The notes beneath the pieces are model-generated. The model worked only from the letters and a program-made list of their open reading frames with translations. It was not told the origin of the DNA and ran no database searches. A DNA stretch of 64,000 nt, from the NCBI RefSeq assembly GCF_000710345.2, contig NZ_KL537415.1, positions 102,433 to 166,432 on the forward strand, written 5' to 3'. A program made the position numbers and the translations under genes. Shown here piece by piece: positions 35,875 through 45,000 of this stretch. The DNA is from Curtobacterium sp. S6 (GTDB taxonomy: Bacteria; Actinomycetota; Actinomycetes; Actinomycetales; Micrococcaceae). Position 1 is the first letter of the stretch. Each line of letters begins with the position of its first letter.

Positions 35875-36552
35875 GTGGCCCTGACGCAAGAACGCATCCT
35901 GACGACCGCCCTCTCGCTGCTCAGCGAGTACGGGCTGGGCGACTTGTCGATGCGTCGGGTCGCCTCGGAACTTGGCGTCGCCCCGGGCGCGCTGTACTAC
36001 CACGTCAAGAACAAGCAAGAACTGCTGACCCTTCTGGCCGGCAGAATGCTCGACGTCCCGCGGGGGTCCGTCGCCCCGGAGCCGGCATCCGGCTCCGGGG
36101 CCACGCCCGCGGCGCACGGCCCGTCCGGCGTCGAGGCCGAGACCATCGAGGCAGTGTCCGCGCTGGCCAGGGGCGTGCGAGAGGCGATCGTTCCCTACCC
36201 CGACGGCGCTGACGTCATCGGAATCGCGATGGCCACTCGCCCGGAGTCCATCGCGGCCTTCGTTCGCATTCGGGAGATCCTGGGTGCGGCGGGCCTGGCC
36301 GAGCGACGCGCCGACTGGGGAGCGCGGACGGTGTTGTACGCGGTGCTGGGGTTCGTCTCGGCCGAGCACAATCACGCACGGTTGATCTCGCCGGCCGGGG
36401 CCTCCGGCGTGGGTGCCGAGGGAGGCTCCTCGGTCGCGGGATTTGAGGCCGAAGCGTGCGATTTCGGCGTCCGTTCGGCCGTGGCCGGCCTGCTGCACAC
36501 CACGAGACCGGCACCACCAGGGGCGCTACGCGGATCGCACTACAATGGGTGA
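35875..36552 (+). CDS. TetR-family regulator, possible BioQ-like
   Basis: 225 aa. HTH in residues ~8-50 (MRRVASELGVAPGALYYHVKNKQEL) with the TetR_C_1-type C-terminal ligand domain. A Ser/Gly/Ala-rich insertion lies around residue 65-80, and a similar one near 180. The only obvious TetR-like operator nearby is the BioQ-type palindrome at bioB, 700 bp upstream, so it may be the biotin regulator. That link is inference. No ribosome site; start GTG 35875. Confidence 0.75.
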   Translation: MALTQERILTTALSLLSEYGLGDLSMRRVASELGVAPGALYYHVKNKQELLTLLAGRMLDVPRGSVAPEPASGSGATPAAHGPSGVEAETIEAVSALARGVREAIVPYPDGADVIGIAMATRPESIAAFVRIREILGAAGLAERRADWGARTVLYAVLGFVSAEHNHARLISPAGASGVGAEGGSSVAGFEAEACDFGVRSAVAGLLHTTRPAPPGALRGSHYNG

Positions 36553-36653
36553 GGCGTTCGGAGCCATACCCCCGGTTCCGAGCCGGCGGCCCCGCAGTTG
36601 GGCACCACGCCATCCGTCCCCGATCACCCAGTGAAGAATTCAGGTATAACTCC

Positions 36654-38030
36654 ATGACCGAGGCTTCGATCTCGGCCCGGTGGGCCACGCTGCCGGACCA
36701 CGCGGCGCAGGTGAGGTCTCTGCGTGAGGCCTTCCTTGAACGCTACGGTTCGGAACCCGACGGCGTCTGGTCGGCACCCGGGCGCCTGAACCTGCTGGGT
36801 GAATACGTCGACTTCAACGGAGGGGCGTGTTTCCCCACGCCCCTGCCCTACCGGACCCTAATCGCTGGCCGTCTTCGCCGCGATGGCATCCTTCACGCCG
36901 AATCTCGCCAAATGTCCGAACCCGTTCAGCACCGGGTGTCCGAGATCGCGCCGGGCACGGTCTGCGGGTGGTTCTCGTACGTCGGCGGCGTCGCGTGGTC
37001 CATGAATCAGGAGGGCAACGGTGACATCGCCCTGCCCCCGGATTTCGGCGCCGATCTTCTCATCGATTCGACCGTCCCGGTCGGTGGCGGCCTGTCTTCT
37101 TCGGCCGCCCTCGAAAGCGCCACGGCCCTGGCCCTCTTGGAACTTTCCTGCCCGTTGCGCACGGAAGCCGCGATGCAGCCTCTTCCCGTGGGTGGCTGCG
37201 GACCGGACAACGACGCCCTGCGCGCCCGCCTTGCTCGCGTGTGCATGAGGGCCGAGAACGAGGTCGCCGGCGCGGTGACCGGTGGCCTCGACCAAACCAC
37301 CTCCCTGCGTTCCCTTCCCGGCCAGGCGATGGTCATCGACTTCCGCGATTTTTCGATCGAGCCGGTGGACGTGAATGTCACGGAGGCGGACCTCGCCTTT
37401 CTGGTGATCGACACCCGCGCCCCGCACGATCTGGCCGACGGGCAGTACTCGAGCCGTCGTGACGTGTGCGAGAGCTTGCAACGCGCGACCGGCGTCGAAC
37501 ATCTCCGCGACCTGCTGCCCGAGGAGATCGGGTTCCCCGACCTCGACGCCGCACAGGCCCGCGACGCCCGCCAACGGGTCATCGGGCAGACCCTGGATCG
37601 GCTGGCCGCGGACCTCGAGGTGATCCAGCACGTCGGCGAGCGGAAGCTGAGGTCGTGGATCAAACACGTTTTCACCGACATGATGCTCGTCGAACGCGCG
37701 CGAACGCTGTTCACGGATCGCCTGCCCGTCGACGAGGAGACCTGGACCGAGCTCGGAACGCTGTTCACCACGTCGCACGCTTCGATGCGTGACGACCTCG
37801 GTGCATCACGCGAAGAGCTCGACGTCGCGGTCAAGACCTGCCTCGACCACGGGGCCCTCGGTGCGCGCCTGGTGGGTGGCGGCTTCGGTGGAGCGGTTCT
37901 GGCGTTGGTTTCTCGGGAGCGGATCACCGAAACCGCCCAGGCGGTGGCGGATGCTTTTGCGCACCGAGACTTCGAGGTACCCGTTTTTCTGCCCCTGGCC
38001 CCAGGGCGTCCCGCCAATCGAGACGTGTGA
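36654..38030 (+). CDS. galK: Galactokinase-like GHMP kinase
   Basis: 458 aa, GHMP kinase in galactokinase architecture. Motif 1 is APGRLNLLGEYVDFNGG (res ~41-57). Motif 2 is PVGGGLSSSAALES. Motif 3 is LVGGGFGGAVL near residue 415. The canonical substrate loop is GEHTDYNGG; here His is Tyr51, Thr is Val and Tyr is Phe, so sugar preference may differ. It would phosphorylate galactose at C1 in the Leloir pathway, but no galT or galE is adjacent. It has a 20-30 residue N-terminal extension. The ribosome site is weak (CAGG). A strong terminator follows. Confidence 0.83.
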   Translation: MTEASISARWATLPDHAAQVRSLREAFLERYGSEPDGVWSAPGRLNLLGEYVDFNGGACFPTPLPYRTLIAGRLRRDGILHAESRQMSEPVQHRVSEIAPGTVCGWFSYVGGVAWSMNQEGNGDIALPPDFGADLLIDSTVPVGGGLSSSAALESATALALLELSCPLRTEAAMQPLPVGGCGPDNDALRARLARVCMRAENEVAGAVTGGLDQTTSLRSLPGQAMVIDFRDFSIEPVDVNVTEADLAFLVIDTRAPHDLADGQYSSRRDVCESLQRATGVEHLRDLLPEEIGFPDLDAAQARDARQRVIGQTLDRLAADLEVIQHVGERKLRSWIKHVFTDMMLVERARTLFTDRLPVDEETWTELGTLFTTSHASMRDDLGASREELDVAVKTCLDHGALGARLVGGGFGGAVLALVSRERITETAQAVADAFAHRDFEVPVFLPLAPGRPANRDV

Positions 38031-38077
38031 AGTACCGAATAATGGCGCTCAACAACTGAGCGTTCCAATAGAAAGTA

Positions 38078-38110
38078 GAAGGCGGAGCGCATGTCATGCG
38101 CCCCGCCTTC
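38078..38110 (+). terminator. Terminator after galactokinase gene
   Basis: GAAGGCGG-GCGCAT-GTC-ATGCGC-CCGCCTTC, ~14-bp stem with one mismatch and TT after. Confidence 0.7.
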
Positions 38111-38172
38111 TTGCCTGACTCACGTGGTTCTTCTCCCATAGACCGCAACGCTGCAGGCACGCGTCACGGGTT

Positions 38173-38203
38173 GTGCGAAGCTTCGCACGTGGTCGATATC
38201 GAC
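38173..38203. promoter_or_regulatory. Two perfect palindromes in an intergenic gap
   Basis: GTGCGAAGCTTCGCAC (16 bp, 38173-38188) and GTCGATATCGAC (12 bp, 38192-38203) lie back to back. A TATAAA-like box follows at 38211. The whole gap 38114-38430 holds no gene; nothing else was recognised in it. Confidence 0.5.
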
Positions 38204-38430
38204 GATTAAGTATAAAACACTCACGAGTACGGACCACCAACGCGAGGGCCGAATCTTAATCAAAGGTTGTCCTCCGGGCGTCACAGTTCTACTTTTTTCC
38301 GAAAATGCTGGCGTTATTGTGTCGGATCGTGACCCTGTTCCGGACCCCTGGGGAATAAGCCGACGCCATGCCGCCGTTGGGCTGGTGGAAACCTCAACTC
38401 CAACGAACCCCCTCGGAAAGGTTGCCCCTC

Positions 38431-39546
38431 GTGGCGTACTCCCACCTCTTTCAGCCATTGACCCTTCGCGGATTGACCCTCAAGAACCGGGCACTGGTCG
38501 CCCCGATGTGCCAGTACAGCGCGGCGGACGACGGCATCCCCACCGACTGGCACCTCATGCACCTGGGGGCCTTCGCGACCGGCGGCTTCTCCCTCGTGAC
38601 AGCGGAGGCCACCGGCGTCGTTCCCGAGGGCCGCATTTCGCCAGGAGACCTGGGCCTGTGGAACGACGAGCAGATCGGGGCGTTCTCCCGCATCGCGGAC
38701 TTTGTGCATGAAAACGGCCAGGGCGCCGCATTTGGCATCCAACTGGCGCACGCCGGGCGTAAGGCCTCGACATACCACGCGCTACCCGGATACCCCAGCG
38801 GCTCCCTGAGCCCCGAGGACGGCGCCTGGACCACCGTGGCCCCCACAGAAGAGCCCTTCGGAGACTTCGACGCGCCCCACGCGATGACCGAGACGGAAAT
38901 CCTCGACACCGCGGAAGCGTTCGCCAGTGCGACCCGCCGCGCCGTGGAGGCCGGGGTCGACACCGTCCAGATTCACGCAGCCCACGGTTACCTTCTGCAC
39001 GAGTTCCTCCAGAAGGCGGTCAATACCCGTGACGACCAGTGGGGCGGCGATGACCTCGAGAACCGCATGCGGTTCCCGCTCGAGGTGGTCCGCCGCGTCC
39101 GCGAGGTGCTGCCCGAGCATATGCCGCTCATGCTTCGCGTCTCCGCCGTGGACTGGCGCGAGGAATGGGGCACCGAGGCGGGGCGTCGCGCCAACGACGA
39201 GGACCTCGCGGACATCACCGAATTCGTCCGGCGCGCCGGCGAGCTCGGCGTGGATATGGTCGATGTTTCCTCCGGGGGCAACCTCGTGCAGCCGAACGTC
39301 AAGCCGGTCCCCGGCTACCAGACGGAGTTCGCCGCCCATATCCGCAGGGAAACGGGAGTGGTGACCAGCGCCGTCGGGATCATCACCGATCCCATTCAGG
39401 CCGAGCACACCGTGGCCACGGGCCAGGCCGACGCCGTGAGCATCGGTCGTGAAGCCCTCCGGGATCCCCGCTGGGCGCTCCGCGCGGCCGACGAGTTGCG
39501 CCAGGACATCGAATGGCCGGGACAGTTCTACCGCGCCCATCGGTAG
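38431..39546 (+). CDS. Old Yellow Enzyme-family flavin oxidoreductase (YqjM-like)
   Basis: 371 aa, TIM-barrel FMN enzyme reducing activated C=C bonds with NAD(P)H. YqjM-type features are APMCQYSA (Cys26-type redox-tuning residue), QLAHAGRKAS, HAAHGYLLHEFLQ (the His pair binding the substrate) and GREALRDPRW. GTG 38431 is preceded by GGAAAGG; the longer open frame from 38368 has no ribosome site. The physiological substrate is unknown. Confidence 0.88.
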   Translation: MAYSHLFQPLTLRGLTLKNRALVAPMCQYSAADDGIPTDWHLMHLGAFATGGFSLVTAEATGVVPEGRISPGDLGLWNDEQIGAFSRIADFVHENGQGAAFGIQLAHAGRKASTYHALPGYPSGSLSPEDGAWTTVAPTEEPFGDFDAPHAMTETEILDTAEAFASATRRAVEAGVDTVQIHAAHGYLLHEFLQKAVNTRDDQWGGDDLENRMRFPLEVVRRVREVLPEHMPLMLRVSAVDWREEWGTEAGRRANDEDLADITEFVRRAGELGVDMVDVSSGGNLVQPNVKPVPGYQTEFAAHIRRETGVVTSAVGIITDPIQAEHTVATGQADAVSIGREALRDPRWALRAADELRQDIEWPGQFYRAHR

Positions 39547-39761
39547 ACCGATTCGGCCGAACTGATTCGCTACCGGAAATCGCCTCGACATTCCCTGGAC
39601 AAGTGGTCACGGTTCGGTTACAACGTTTTGCCAGGGGTGAACAACGGGCACTTCCTGGGGTTTACGGTTCACAGGCGGCCAATCGGTGGCCTAGTGTATT
39701 GGACAAGAGGCGATCCAGAGCACAAAAATTCAAAGGATTGCCGTGACGAAAGGAGCCGATT

Positions 39762-39908
39762 ATGGGTTTCGATCTGAATAACGACAAGGTTGACGACGCT
39801 CTGAACAAGGGCAAGGATGCCGTCAACGACAAGACCGGCAAGGACACTGTCAAGGACGAGCACCTCGACAAGGCCAAGGACGCCTTGAACGATAAGTTCG
39901 GAAACTAA
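39762..39908 (+). CDS. 48-aa hydrophilic helical protein (MT0933/Rv0909-like or CsbD-like)
   Basis: 48 aa, Asp/Lys-rich, with repeating KxKDAxND segments. Contains NDKTGKDTVKDEHLDKAKDA. It resembles the MT0933-like antitoxin family and CsbD stress proteins, which are predicted to be mostly disordered or helical. ATG 39762 follows AAGGAG. It lies 76 bp upstream of the CsbD gene. No toxin partner was found, so a stress-protein role is as likely. Confidence 0.7.
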   Translation: MGFDLNNDKVDDALNKGKDAVNDKTGKDTVKDEHLDKAKDALNDKFGN

Positions 39909-39984
39909 GACTCAGTTCCTTCCGCTCAATCTTGCTCACCCCCTCGGGTAATTCCTTGGGGAACCTTAACGAAAGGAGTCCCAT

Positions 39985-40179
39985 ATGGGTATCGAGGACA
40001 AGGCTAACAACGCATTTCAGGATGCTTCCGGCAACGCCAAGGAGAAAGTTGGCGAGGCCGTTGGCAACGATGATCTGAAGAATGAAGGCAAGGGCGACCA
40101 GATCTCCGCAGCCGTCAAGGACGGTGCCGAGAAGGTCAAGGACGCCGCTCGCAACATCGGCGATAAGTTCAAGGGTTAA
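39985..40179 (+). CDS. CsbD-family general stress protein
   Basis: 64 aa, fully hydrophilic. Family signature seen is KANNAFQDASGNAKEKVGEA followed by VGNDDLKNEGKGDQ. In Bacillus CsbD is under general stress control. AAAGGAG precedes the start, and a strong terminator follows. Likely the second gene of a two-gene stress unit. Confidence 0.88.
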   Translation: MGIEDKANNAFQDASGNAKEKVGEAVGNDDLKNEGKGDQISAAVKDGAEKVKDAARNIGDKFKG

Positions 40180-40200
40180 TTCGGCGACCTGACTTGCCTG

Positions 40201-40243
40201 CTCGTGGCGGTCCCCCTCCGGGGTGGGCCGCCACGAGTGTTTT
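40201..40243 (+). terminator. Terminator after CsbD gene
   Basis: CTCGTGGCGG...CCGCCACGAG 10-bp perfect stem, CCCC/GGGG inner part, then TGTTTT. Confidence 0.85.
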
Positions 40244-40320
40244 AACGGCTCTAGCGGCGGCTTGGAATGCGGATCACGGGTCTGTCGCGAGAAGACGTCT
40301 CGACCAGCGTGCGGCGGTTG

Positions 40321-40334
40321 GTTTCACGTGGAAC
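40321..40334. other. parS-like ParB-binding site
   Basis: GTTTCACGTGGAAC differs at one base from the palindromic core GTTTCACGTGAAAC, and the 16-bp form differs from the ParB site TGTTTCACGTGAAACA at two positions. It is in the gene-free stretch 40245-40706, in which no other feature was seen. It may be a genuine chromosome-partition site close to the origin. Confidence 0.55.
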
Positions 40335-40706
40335 AAAGATTCTGGCTTGTGGGGGGCGCTTCAAATCGGGTGTCCCAGCGGCGTTGGGCTCACGACACCG
40401 AGGACGTTCCACCCCAACCATCACCGGAATTCGCAATCCCCGAGAAAGGCCCAGCCAAGCGTGACCAGCAGAACCCGATGACGGATCCTCTCCCGTCCCG
40501 ATTCCAACCACTCAGACGACGGTCATGCCTTACCCAGGCCTATAGAACGCACCATGCACTATCCCGCGGACGAAACAACACTATGTAGCTCCGTGGAAAC
40601 CACCAACGGAGAGGTCGATAGATGACTATCAATGCGGTGATGTGGTGGTTGAAGGACACAACCCCGGAGACATGACCTCGATGGGCGAGCAGGACGAAGA
40701 GGAGCC

Positions 40707-41138
40707 CTACGTCCCTTCAACCGGACCTTCGAAGTCTTTTCCGATCCAACTGTGGAATATCCATTCACATTGAATTGCGTCAATCGTGAATTTATATTTC
40801 TTCCCAGGCACGAGAGATTCCGCTTCAGTTTTAACATCACCCCAACTCCAGTTTGGGTTACCCATAGAAATATCCGGACACTATTTACCCACTGCCCTTA
40901 CTACATTGACTTCCCTACCAGCTATACCATTGGTTCCCCTAGAGGGTGTGGAGCTCACTACGGTACAAATTTCGGTTCTGCTAGTCAGCTTATTTATTCC
41001 CATACAGGAGATAACGGCTAGCAAGACAACACCAATCGGAATCCAGTAAGTCCTGGCCATCTGATACCAAGGTAGCTCGGGCTTCTTTCCGGCCCGATTT
41101 CTCGTAGACGTTACACCTAGAGCCACTCCGAACCCCAC
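40707..41138 (-). pseudogene. Small single-TM membrane protein interrupted by an in-frame TAG
   Basis: An 85-aa frame (GTG 41138 to TAG 40881-40883) has a TM near residue 35-50 and the motif CTVVSSTPSRGT. Beyond the TAG the same frame continues in coding-like sequence (CPDISMGNPNWSWGD..., ESLVPGKKYKFTID...) to a stop at 40707-40709. The two parts together resemble a family of ~140-aa actinobacterial single-pass membrane proteins with an extracytoplasmic CTV...G...Cys domain and a LxPGxxYxF segment. The single TAG would remove the C-terminal half. The AT-rich composition matches the neighbouring toxin tip and immunity region. Start uncertain. Confidence 0.6.
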
Positions 41139-41215
41139 TGCTAAACGTGGCTTCCGAACCCCCGGTAACCTATTTGGGTATACATTTATGAATACGTTTT
41201 CTGCGTGCGCTGCAA

Positions 41216-42034
41216 TCAGGATTTCCAGTTACAGTGAAATTGTTCAATCCATTGAACAAACTCATTGGTTCCACCCTCATCAAATGTTACACCCAAAACT
41301 CCGTTATTTTCAGGAGAATATACTACCAACTTGCCGTTCGAAATTGATCCGAAAATCTTGTCAACATCAGTTCCACCATGAAATGACCTGTTGAATATCA
41401 AGGCGAAGACTTGATTACTCATACGTCCATTGTCGTCTACGATTTTACCGCTGTGAATAAATTCTTCGTCGAATTCTTTCACCTCAAAATTGCAATTGAG
41501 CACATCCGAGTCCATGAACACTGTTGAACGAAACCCCGCCGGCATTCGCTCTCTGGAACCTAATGAGAATTTGACATGAACCGCTCTTTTTTCCTGACCT
41601 GGAGAATTTGTCACCGATATACCATCCAGCTCAATAATTTCGGCAGGAACAGGTTTCCTGCTCTTATCCACTACTGATCCGCCGACCGAGTTTTTGCTTC
41701 TATTTGTCCGTCGGGATTTTTCTGGTCCTCCAGTAACCAGACTATATACGTGCATCGACGCACAAATACCCATCATGTACGCGAAATTTGTGGTTTGCCC
41801 TCTGGCATTAAACCCGAAGATGGAATAGACAAACACTGAAAAGATTATTATAAAAATTATAAACGGCTCCACTTTGGTTTTTCGTAAGCCAAAAAGGAGA
41901 ATTTGCGATAAAATTACTGCCTCGATCCAAGCGGCCAATTTTCCATACACCATCTCCGTTGACCAGTCGCTCCACGGTGCTAATGCGAGTACAACTGTCG
42001 CGACCGGCAGGAATATATACTTTGTTCTACCCAA
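41216..42034 (-). CDS. AT-rich membrane protein, candidate immunity protein of the RHS toxin
   Basis: 272 aa, not recognised by family. Four hydrophobic segments lie in the first ~110 residues (ending FAYMMGICASMHVYSLV). A ~160-residue soluble C-terminal domain follows (ISVTNSPGQEKRAVHVKF...). The gene is immediately downstream (14 bp) of the RHS toxin gene, on the same strand. It is much more AT-rich than the chromosome average. Position, size and composition are what one expects of a polymorphic-toxin immunity gene, and its membrane segments hint that the toxin acts on the membrane. Function is inferred from context. Confidence 0.6.
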   Translation of the reverse strand: MGRTKYIFLPVATVVLALAPWSDWSTEMVYGKLAAWIEAVILSQILLFGLRKTKVEPFIIFIIIFSVFVYSIFGFNARGQTTNFAYMMGICASMHVYSLVTGGPEKSRRTNRSKNSVGGSVVDKSRKPVPAEIIELDGISVTNSPGQEKRAVHVKFSLGSRERMPAGFRSTVFMDSDVLNCNFEVKEFDEEFIHSGKIVDDNGRMSNQVFALIFNRSFHGGTDVDKIFGSISNGKLVVYSPENNGVLGVTFDEGGTNEFVQWIEQFHCNWKS

Positions 42035-42048
42035 TGTTGTTCTACCTT

Positions 42049-45000
42049 CTAGTTGAATAGCAGGCTACTACTCGAGCTTACCGTGCCGCCGACTAACGTA
42101 CCGTAGATTGCAGAACCGTACATTGTTTTCGTATTTTGTTGCTGCAAGTTGGTCAGGCCGTTCATACTTCTAGGAGCGAAACTCTTCATCTGCCGTAGAG
42201 TCGTTACCCCTGTTTGATTTGTATAATTTCCAATCCCTGTATACTTGCCAGTTATATGCGTTACACCGGTGGTGGCCCCTGAACCACCGGCAGCTATCCC
42301 GGCACTTTTTGCATCGATGTTACGCCCTGCTACAACGTCCGAAACCACTGAACCGCCCGCACCAATACCCATGTTTCCTAGAGTCTTGATTGACGTTGCG
42401 ACATTTCCTGACGCGTTGAAATTCAACTTGTTCGTTACGTTGCTAGGCATATTTTTGAATACCGAACTACCTTCCACTGATGAGCCTATTTTCTTCGCAA
42501 GAGAACCGCTCGCAGGTCCCAAATTCGCACCCGCGGCGGAAGCCACCGTACCGCCCACTACAGTTCCCGCGAAGTCACGGCCATTCTCAATCTTCCAACC
42601 ATGAGTTGCCAAATACTGGAAAGACGAGCCCGCCCCACCAGCAACGCCGTTGACGCCTGCATTGATCCCCATAGCCTTCGCTAGCTGAGTTCCACCGGAA
42701 GTCATTCCCGCGGTCGCACCCTTTGCAACCGCCATGCCAGCACCACCCACGGCACCGGTCGCGGTGCCGATCAACGCGTCCTTACCGGCCTTTTTCCAGT
42801 CAACGGAACCGTTAGTCGCCTTTTGCGAAGCTACCGAGACACCACCAGACATCAAACCTCCGGCACCGGCCATCAGCGCAACACCCGCGACTCCACCAAC
42901 ACCGGTGCACATAAGGGCGACGCCGCCAACAATCGCCGCACCAGCCGCGACATACTCCCAGTTATCCTTCCACCAATGCCCCACAGCACCGGCGGCCTTC
43001 TCCAACGGGCTCTTATGCGCCTCCCGATACGACTCCAAATCCGCAGGCGACACCGGAGACAACCCGAACGGGTCCAACGCCCCCACCGGATCATTACCCG
43101 CAAACGAATACGGATTCCCCGACCAACCAGAACCCACCACAGGATCCAACGGATCAACCGACAAAAACCCACGAGAACCCCGGTCATACACCCGAGCCCC
43201 CATCCACTCCAGACCATCCAGACTCAACGCGCCACCAACAGTCAGACCCACACCACCAACAGCGGAACCCTGACCAAAGAAACCAGCAACATCGGCACCC
43301 AACCCCGGAACAGACCACGGATCAGAAACCAAAGTCTCCCGAGCAGACCGCCACCCAGCAGCAACCCACGAACCACCCACGGCCACACCAGCAACCGAAG
43401 CAACCACCGGGATCTCACCAACACCGGCCAACGCCGGCACCACCGACGCCGAATCCCAACACAACGGTGTGCCATTGACCCGGCGCGGCTCACCAGTGGC
43501 ATCAACCCACACATCAATCGCAGAAACCGCCCCACCAACGGCATCGTCAGTGGTCACAGACTCCAAGAAGCCCGTCGGACCCCACGCGAAATGACGCACG
43601 GAACCATCGGTCCGCGTCTCACGCACACGCCGGCCCAAACCGTCATACACAAACGACGCTTCCGAACCGTCCGTGCCCACTACGGACATCAGCTGCGACG
43701 CCTCGTCGTAGGAATACGTGAACTCCACACCGTCAACGGACTCGCGCACCAAACGCCCGGCAAGATCATAGACCCACGTGCGATCCTCGATATCTGAATC
43801 GGTCGACCCGGTGGTGCGCGAGGCCACCAATTGTGAGGCCTCGTCGTAGGAATACACCGTCAACCCACCATCGGACTGATCCACCGAGGCGACTCGACCC
43901 GCGGCATCGTAAGAAACCTGCGTGCTCGATGAAACCCCATCCTGAGAAACCTTCCGATGGGTCACCATCTGGCCTTCGCGGTACTCCCACGACTGACGCC
44001 CAGCCCCCGAGACGGCACCGACCAACCGGCCCTCGACGTCGTGTTCCAGAGTCACCTCGCCGGCGGCCGGCGTGCGGACGGATACCAGCTGACCGGCGGA
44101 ATCATAGGAATACTCCGTCCGACCGGACGGGGTGTCCATGAAGGTCCGGGCGCCGTCCGCGTCGTAACCCCAACTCATCGACATCCGCTCGGTGGCGGTC
44201 TCGAGGTCGCGACGAACCAACCGACCCAAACGATCGAAGCTCAACGTATGGACGGCCTCGGCATCCGGGCACGTGTAATCGGTGACGGAAACCTCACGGG
44301 CGGAAGAGCGACGGGTCGTCTCGGCGATCAGCCGGCCGTCCACCCGAACGGACCGTTCCAGCCCAGCCTCATCGAACTCCCACTCGGTCACCTGACCGGT
44401 TGGCTCCTTCTGCCATACCTGACGACCGGCGGCGTCATAGCCACCCGTGGTCACGCGCCCGGAAGGATCCACACTCCGAACGACCTGATCCAGCTCGTCG
44501 TATTCTCGTTCGGTTACCCCACCCAAAGGATCGGTGACCCGCACGAGACGCCCGCGCACGTCGTACTCGAAACGCGTCTTACCGCCCAAGCCATTGGTGG
44601 CCTGGATCAGCTGGCCCGCGGCGTCGTAGGCGAAGCGGCGCTGCCCATAACGACCATCGGCCACCGACACCAGGTTCCCGACCTTGTCATAGCCGTATCG
44701 CGCCGTTCCGCGACCGGGTGAGGTTGCCTCAACGACGCGGCCCATCACGTCATAGGTCACCGACTCGGTATCGCCGCTGGGAAGAATTCGCTGAATCACC
44801 CGGGAGCCGGCGTCGTAGACCAGGCGCGTGACAGCACCGCCCGGATCGACCTCGGTCTCGGGGCGGCCGCACACGTCATAAGTAAACCTGGACGTTTTGC
44901 CACCGGGCGTGGTGATCGCCGTGGTTCGGCCGGCCAGATCGTACTCGATCTGGGTCAATCCGCCATCGGCATCGACCAGCTCGACCGGACGCCCGCAGGC

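Noticed and set aside
38114-38430. A small gene in the gap before the OYE gene
   Set aside because: Frames have no start with a ribosome site and the upstream extension of the OYE frame (from 38368) is unsupported.
39762-40179. Toxin-antitoxin module from the MT0933-like 48-aa protein
   Set aside because: No toxin gene is adjacent; the neighbour is a CsbD stress protein.
40245-40706. Several short open frames (e.g. at 40267-40464)
   Set aside because: No ribosome site, no recognisable domain, composition not coding-like; parS-like site is the only feature kept.
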